DNA from: Bacillota bacterium
GTDB taxonomy: Bacteria > Bacillota > Clostridia > Christensenellales > Borkfalkiaceae
Assembly: GCA_003343995.1 (NCBI GenBank)
Contig: QAKE01000049.1
Location: forward strand, 28,957-59,458
Length of the DNA stretch: 30,502 bases
Direction: 5' to 3'
Part shown: positions 28,647-30,502 of the stretch, in pieces
How the letters are laid out: every line of letters starts with the position of its first letter
Position numbering within the stretch: the stretch's first letter is position 1
The notes under the pieces: model-generated
Seen by the model: the letters and a program-made list of their open reading frames with translations, nothing else
Database searches by the model: none
What the model was told of the DNA's origin: nothing
Made by a program: the position numbers and the translations under genes

Positions 28647-29389
28647 TTACCGTAAAAACCGCCGCGGAAATCGAGGCGATGCGCGAGCCGTGCGCGATCA
28701 CGCGCGACGTGCTCGACGTGCTCGGCAGAAGTCTGCGCGAGGGAATGACCACCGCCGCTCTCGATAAAATCGCTTTCGAGTTTATCAAGGACAGCGGCGC
28801 GGAACCGGCGTTTTTAGGGTATTGCGGTTATCCCGCATCCGCGTGCATTTCTCTCGACGACATGGTGGTGCACGGCATTCCCGACGAAAAGACCTATATC
28901 GAATCGGGCGTCATCGTCAGCATCGACGTGGGCGCGGTGAAGAACGGTTTTGTAGGGGACGCGGCGCGCAGTTTCTATATCGGCGATATTTCCGCCGAAA
29001 AGAAAAAGCTCATCGACGTCACGCGGGAATGTTTTTTCAAAGCGATCGAAGATCTGGGCGACGGCTCACCCCTCGGCGACATCGGCTACCGCGTGCAGAA
29101 ACACGCGGAAGAAAACGGATTTTCCGTCGTTCGGGAGATGGTGGGGCACGGCGTCGGCAGAAAGATGCACGAAGATCCTTCCGTGCCGAATTACGGCAAG
29201 CGGGGTACGGGCATCCGCCTGAAGGCGGGCATGACGCTCGCCATCGAGCCGATGATCAACATGGGCGAACGGTACGTGAATTTTCTTTCCGACGGCTGGG
29301 GCGTTGCGACGAAGGACGGCAAGCCCTCCGCACACTATGAAAATACGGTGCTGATCACCGAAACGGGAACGGAAATTCTTACCCTTTAA
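28643..29389 (+). CDS. map: Methionine aminopeptidase, type I
   Basis: This enzyme removes the initiator Met from nascent proteins. The five metal ligands are all visible: Asp95 in VSIDVG, Asp106 in GDAARS, His169 in VGHGVG, Glu202 in IEPM and Glu233 in HYENT. His77 of VVHGIP, a substrate-binding residue, is also present. The region that usually reads SVNDEVVHG has Asp-Asp here (SLDDMVVHG). Length is normal at 248. It is coupled to adk and followed 9 bp later by the KOW protein. Confidence 0.98.
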   Translation: MITVKTAAEIEAMREPCAITRDVLDVLGRSLREGMTTAALDKIAFEFIKDSGAEPAFLGYCGYPASACISLDDMVVHGIPDEKTYIESGVIVSIDVGAVKNGFVGDAARSFYIGDISAEKKKLIDVTRECFFKAIEDLGDGSPLGDIGYRVQKHAEENGFSVVREMVGHGVGRKMHEDPSVPNYGKRGTGIRLKAGMTLAIEPMINMGERYVNFLSDGWGVATKDGKPSAHYENTVLITETGTEILTL

Positions 29390-29398
29390 GGAGAAGGA

Positions 29399-29659
29399 AT
29401 GCACACCGAACGCAGTTGCGGGGACGTGGTGAAATGTTTCCGCGGAAGGGACGAAGGTTATTTTGCGGTGATGCGCACGGATGGCAAATTCTGTTATCTT
29501 GCCGACGGAGCGCGCCGAAAGACCGAAGCGCCCAAAAAAAAGAACGTGAAACACGTGGAATACGTCGGCAGGCTGCCGCAGGAGGTTGCCGCCCGCATCG
29601 CAAACGGCGGAAAGGTGGGCAACGCGCGGTTGAAACGGCTGCTCGGCGAATATCAATAA
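29399..29659 (+). CDS. KOW-domain RNA-binding protein (L14E/L6E/L27E-like)
   Basis: This 86-residue protein belongs to the small KOW-type group often annotated as ribosomal L14E/L6E/L27E-like in Firmicutes, located between map and infA. The N-terminal SCGDVVKCFRGRDEGYFAVM strand pair is the KOW region (about residues 6-26). A basic stretch with APKKKNVKHVEYV follows, then a C-terminal helix containing ARLKRLLGEY. It probably binds rRNA, but its target is not known. The GGAGAAGG site precedes the ATG. The operon position is conserved in clostridia, which supports a translation role. Confidence 0.9.
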   Translation: MHTERSCGDVVKCFRGRDEGYFAVMRTDGKFCYLADGARRKTEAPKKKNVKHVEYVGRLPQEVAARIANGGKVGNARLKRLLGEYQ

Positions 29660-29683
29660 AAACGGAAATAGGAGGAACGGTTT

Positions 29684-29905
29684 GTGTCTAAGGACGACGT
29701 CATAGAAACCGAAGGCGTAATAGTGGAGGCTTTGCCCAACGCCAGTTTCAAAGTGAAATTATCGAACGGGCATATCATTACGGCGTACATTTCGGGGAAA
29801 CTCAGAATGAACTACATCAAAATTATCCCCGGCGACGGCGTAAAACTGGAAATGAGCCCGTACGATTTGACCAAAGGTCGGATTGTATGGCGTAGTAAGA
29901 ATTAA
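29684..29905 (+). CDS. infA: Translation initiation factor IF-1
   Basis: IF-1 blocks the A site and helps IF-2/IF-3 select the initiator tRNA. The 73-residue OB-fold protein shows EGVIVEALPNASFKVKLSNGH, the HIITAYISGKLRMNYIKI segment and PGDGVKLEMSPYDLTKGRIVWR near residues 46-68. The start codon is GTG with GGAGG 8 bp upstream, in the MSKDDVIE context typical of Firmicutes. The family length of 72 is matched. Confidence 0.98.
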   Translation: MSKDDVIETEGVIVEALPNASFKVKLSNGHIITAYISGKLRMNYIKIIPGDGVKLEMSPYDLTKGRIVWRSKN

Positions 29906-29934
29906 CATAAACTTGTAAAAGGAGAAAACGGAAA

Positions 29935-30051
29935 ATGAAAGTAAGACCTTCTGTAAAGCCGATGTGCGACAAGTGCAGGGTGATTAAAAGAAACGGCAAA
30001 GTCATGGTGATTTGCAGCAAGAATAAAAACCACAAGCAAAGACAGGGCTAA
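29935..30051 (+). CDS. rpmJ: Large ribosomal subunit protein L36 (zinc-binding form)
   Basis: This 38-residue gene is short but unmistakable: MKVRPSVKPMCDKC, then RRNGK-like basic residues and an ending in KQRQG. Cys11, Cys14, Cys27 and His33 form the zinc ribbon of the C+ form of L36, the smallest protein of the large subunit. The start follows AAAGGAG. It lies 29 bp after infA, in the standard position before rpsM. Confidence 0.97.
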   Translation: MKVRPSVKPMCDKCRVIKRNGKVMVICSKNKNHKQRQG

Positions 30052-30053
30052 TA

Positions 30054-30098
30054 CCGCCGTCGGCGGATTTGTCCATTATGAACGGCGCGTTTGCGCCG
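30054..30098 (+). promoter_or_regulatory. Hairpin-rich leader between rpmJ and rpsM
   Basis: The 158-bp gap holds two compact hairpins: CCGCC/GGCGG (30054-30058 with 30062-30066) and CGGCGC/GCGCCG (30083-30088 with 30093-30098, loop GTTT). The rest is AT-rich up to a GGAGGAG site. In Escherichia coli the S4-binding pseudoknot occupies exactly this position, before rpsM; the similarity here is of place only. Confidence 0.5.
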
Positions 30099-30209
30099 GA
30101 ACGAAAATACACCGTACGTTTTTGCCGCTTACATTCCAAGGCGGAGGGGCGCGCGGTTTGCGATAAATAAAAAAATAACGAGAAAAATTACGGAGGAGTT
30201 AAAGAGCTT

Positions 30210-30502
30210 ATGGCGCGTATTGCCGGCGTTGATTTGCCGAACAACAAACGTGTGGAAATCGGGCTTACCTATATCTTCGGTATAGGGCTGCCGACTTCCA
30301 AGAAGATTCTGGCCGCGACGGGCGTAAATCCCGACGTCAGAGTCAAGGACTTAGACGAAAACGACATTTCCAAGTTAAGGGAATATATTGAACATAATTT
30401 GCACGTGGAGGGCGATCTCAGAAGCGAGGTCAGCCTCAACATCAAACGGCTGATGGAAATCGGCTGCTATCGCGGCGTTCGCCACAGAAAGAGCCTGCCC
30501 GT
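30210..30502 (+). CDS. rpsM: Small ribosomal subunit protein S13 (3' truncated by window end)
   Basis: S13 is a 30S head protein contacting the large subunit and the P-site tRNA. The visible 97 codons start with MARIAGVDLPNNKRVEIGLTY and include the helix-two-turn-helix FGIGLPTSKKILAATGVNPD. The RLMEIGCYRGVRHRKSLPV segment is cut at the window edge. Normal S13 proteins have about 120 residues, so only 25 or so are missing. The ATG follows GGAGGAG at 30192-30198. It opens the alpha part of the operon. Confidence 0.97.
   Translation, partial: MARIAGVDLPNNKRVEIGLTYIFGIGLPTSKKILAATGVNPDVRVKDLDENDISKLREYIEHNLHVEGDLRSEVSLNIKRLMEIGCYRGVRHRKSLP

Noticed and set aside
30091..30285. Open frame of 64 codons overlapping the start of rpsM
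   Set aside because: It overlaps the well-supported rpsM gene in another frame and lacks a ribosome binding site.
1..30502. CRISPR array, prophage or intact insertion sequence
   Set aside because: No regularly spaced direct repeats with unique spacers, no phage structural or integrase genes and no transposase were found; the only repeats are the 129-bp and 154-bp tandem units.

Overview
The window looks like a chromosomal segment of a Firmicutes-type bacterium, most likely an uncultured clostridium of moderate GC. Reasons: near-consensus TTGACA/TATAAT promoters with 16-18 bp spacers, strong GGAGG-type ribosome binding sites, lipobox signal peptides, a zinc-binding S14, and the clostridial gene order map - KOW protein - infA - rpmJ - rpsM. 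The exact lineage (possibly Christensenellales-like) is inference only.

Layout. 1-888: 3' end of an unrecognised repeat protein with a 129-bp tandem repeat. 905-2023: rpsF-ssb-rpsR operon with promoter, a candidate S6:S18-binding leader and a terminator. 2055-3735: two monocistronic units, a lipoprotein with a short collagen-like stretch and a four-helix membrane protein. 3736-4287: no protein gene, but an AT-rich strong promoter driving a candidate terminated small RNA of about 115 nt, followed by GC-rich hairpins. 4177-9164: complete branched-chain amino-acid (Liv-type) ABC operon (binding lipoprotein, two permeases, two ATPases). 9226-10876: a single-chain fusion of a nitrilase-family amidase and a glycerophosphodiester phosphodiesterase. 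10925-12840 (minus strand): ABC ATPase - permease - YtrA-type GntR regulator. 12872-13313: tRNA-Gly(CCC) preceded by two degenerate tRNA copies, each carrying the same 71-bp insertion in the T-loop. 13312-16924: SPFH/zinc-ribbon protein, DUF1858 redox protein, an AraC-type regulator (minus strand) and a zinc-ribbon membrane protein. 17051-30502: promoter, structured attenuator-like leader, and the S10-spc-alpha ribosomal super-operon (rpsJ through rpsM), which runs off the window end.

Functionally, about half of the window is translation machinery. The super-operon couples ribosomal proteins to protein export (secY), nucleotide balance (adk), N-terminal methionine removal (map) and initiation (infA). 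The other half holds nutrient uptake (Liv), a regulated ABC efflux or stress cassette, and envelope-associated proteins of unknown role.

The most unusual items are the putative terminator/antiterminator switch ahead of rpsJ, the interrupted tRNA-Gly repeats, the candidate small RNA, the nitrilase-GDPD fusion, the 40-bp perfect palindrome between the Liv binding protein and its permease, and the facing low-complexity tails of L24 and L5. No CRISPR array, intact insertion sequence, prophage or rRNA gene was seen.
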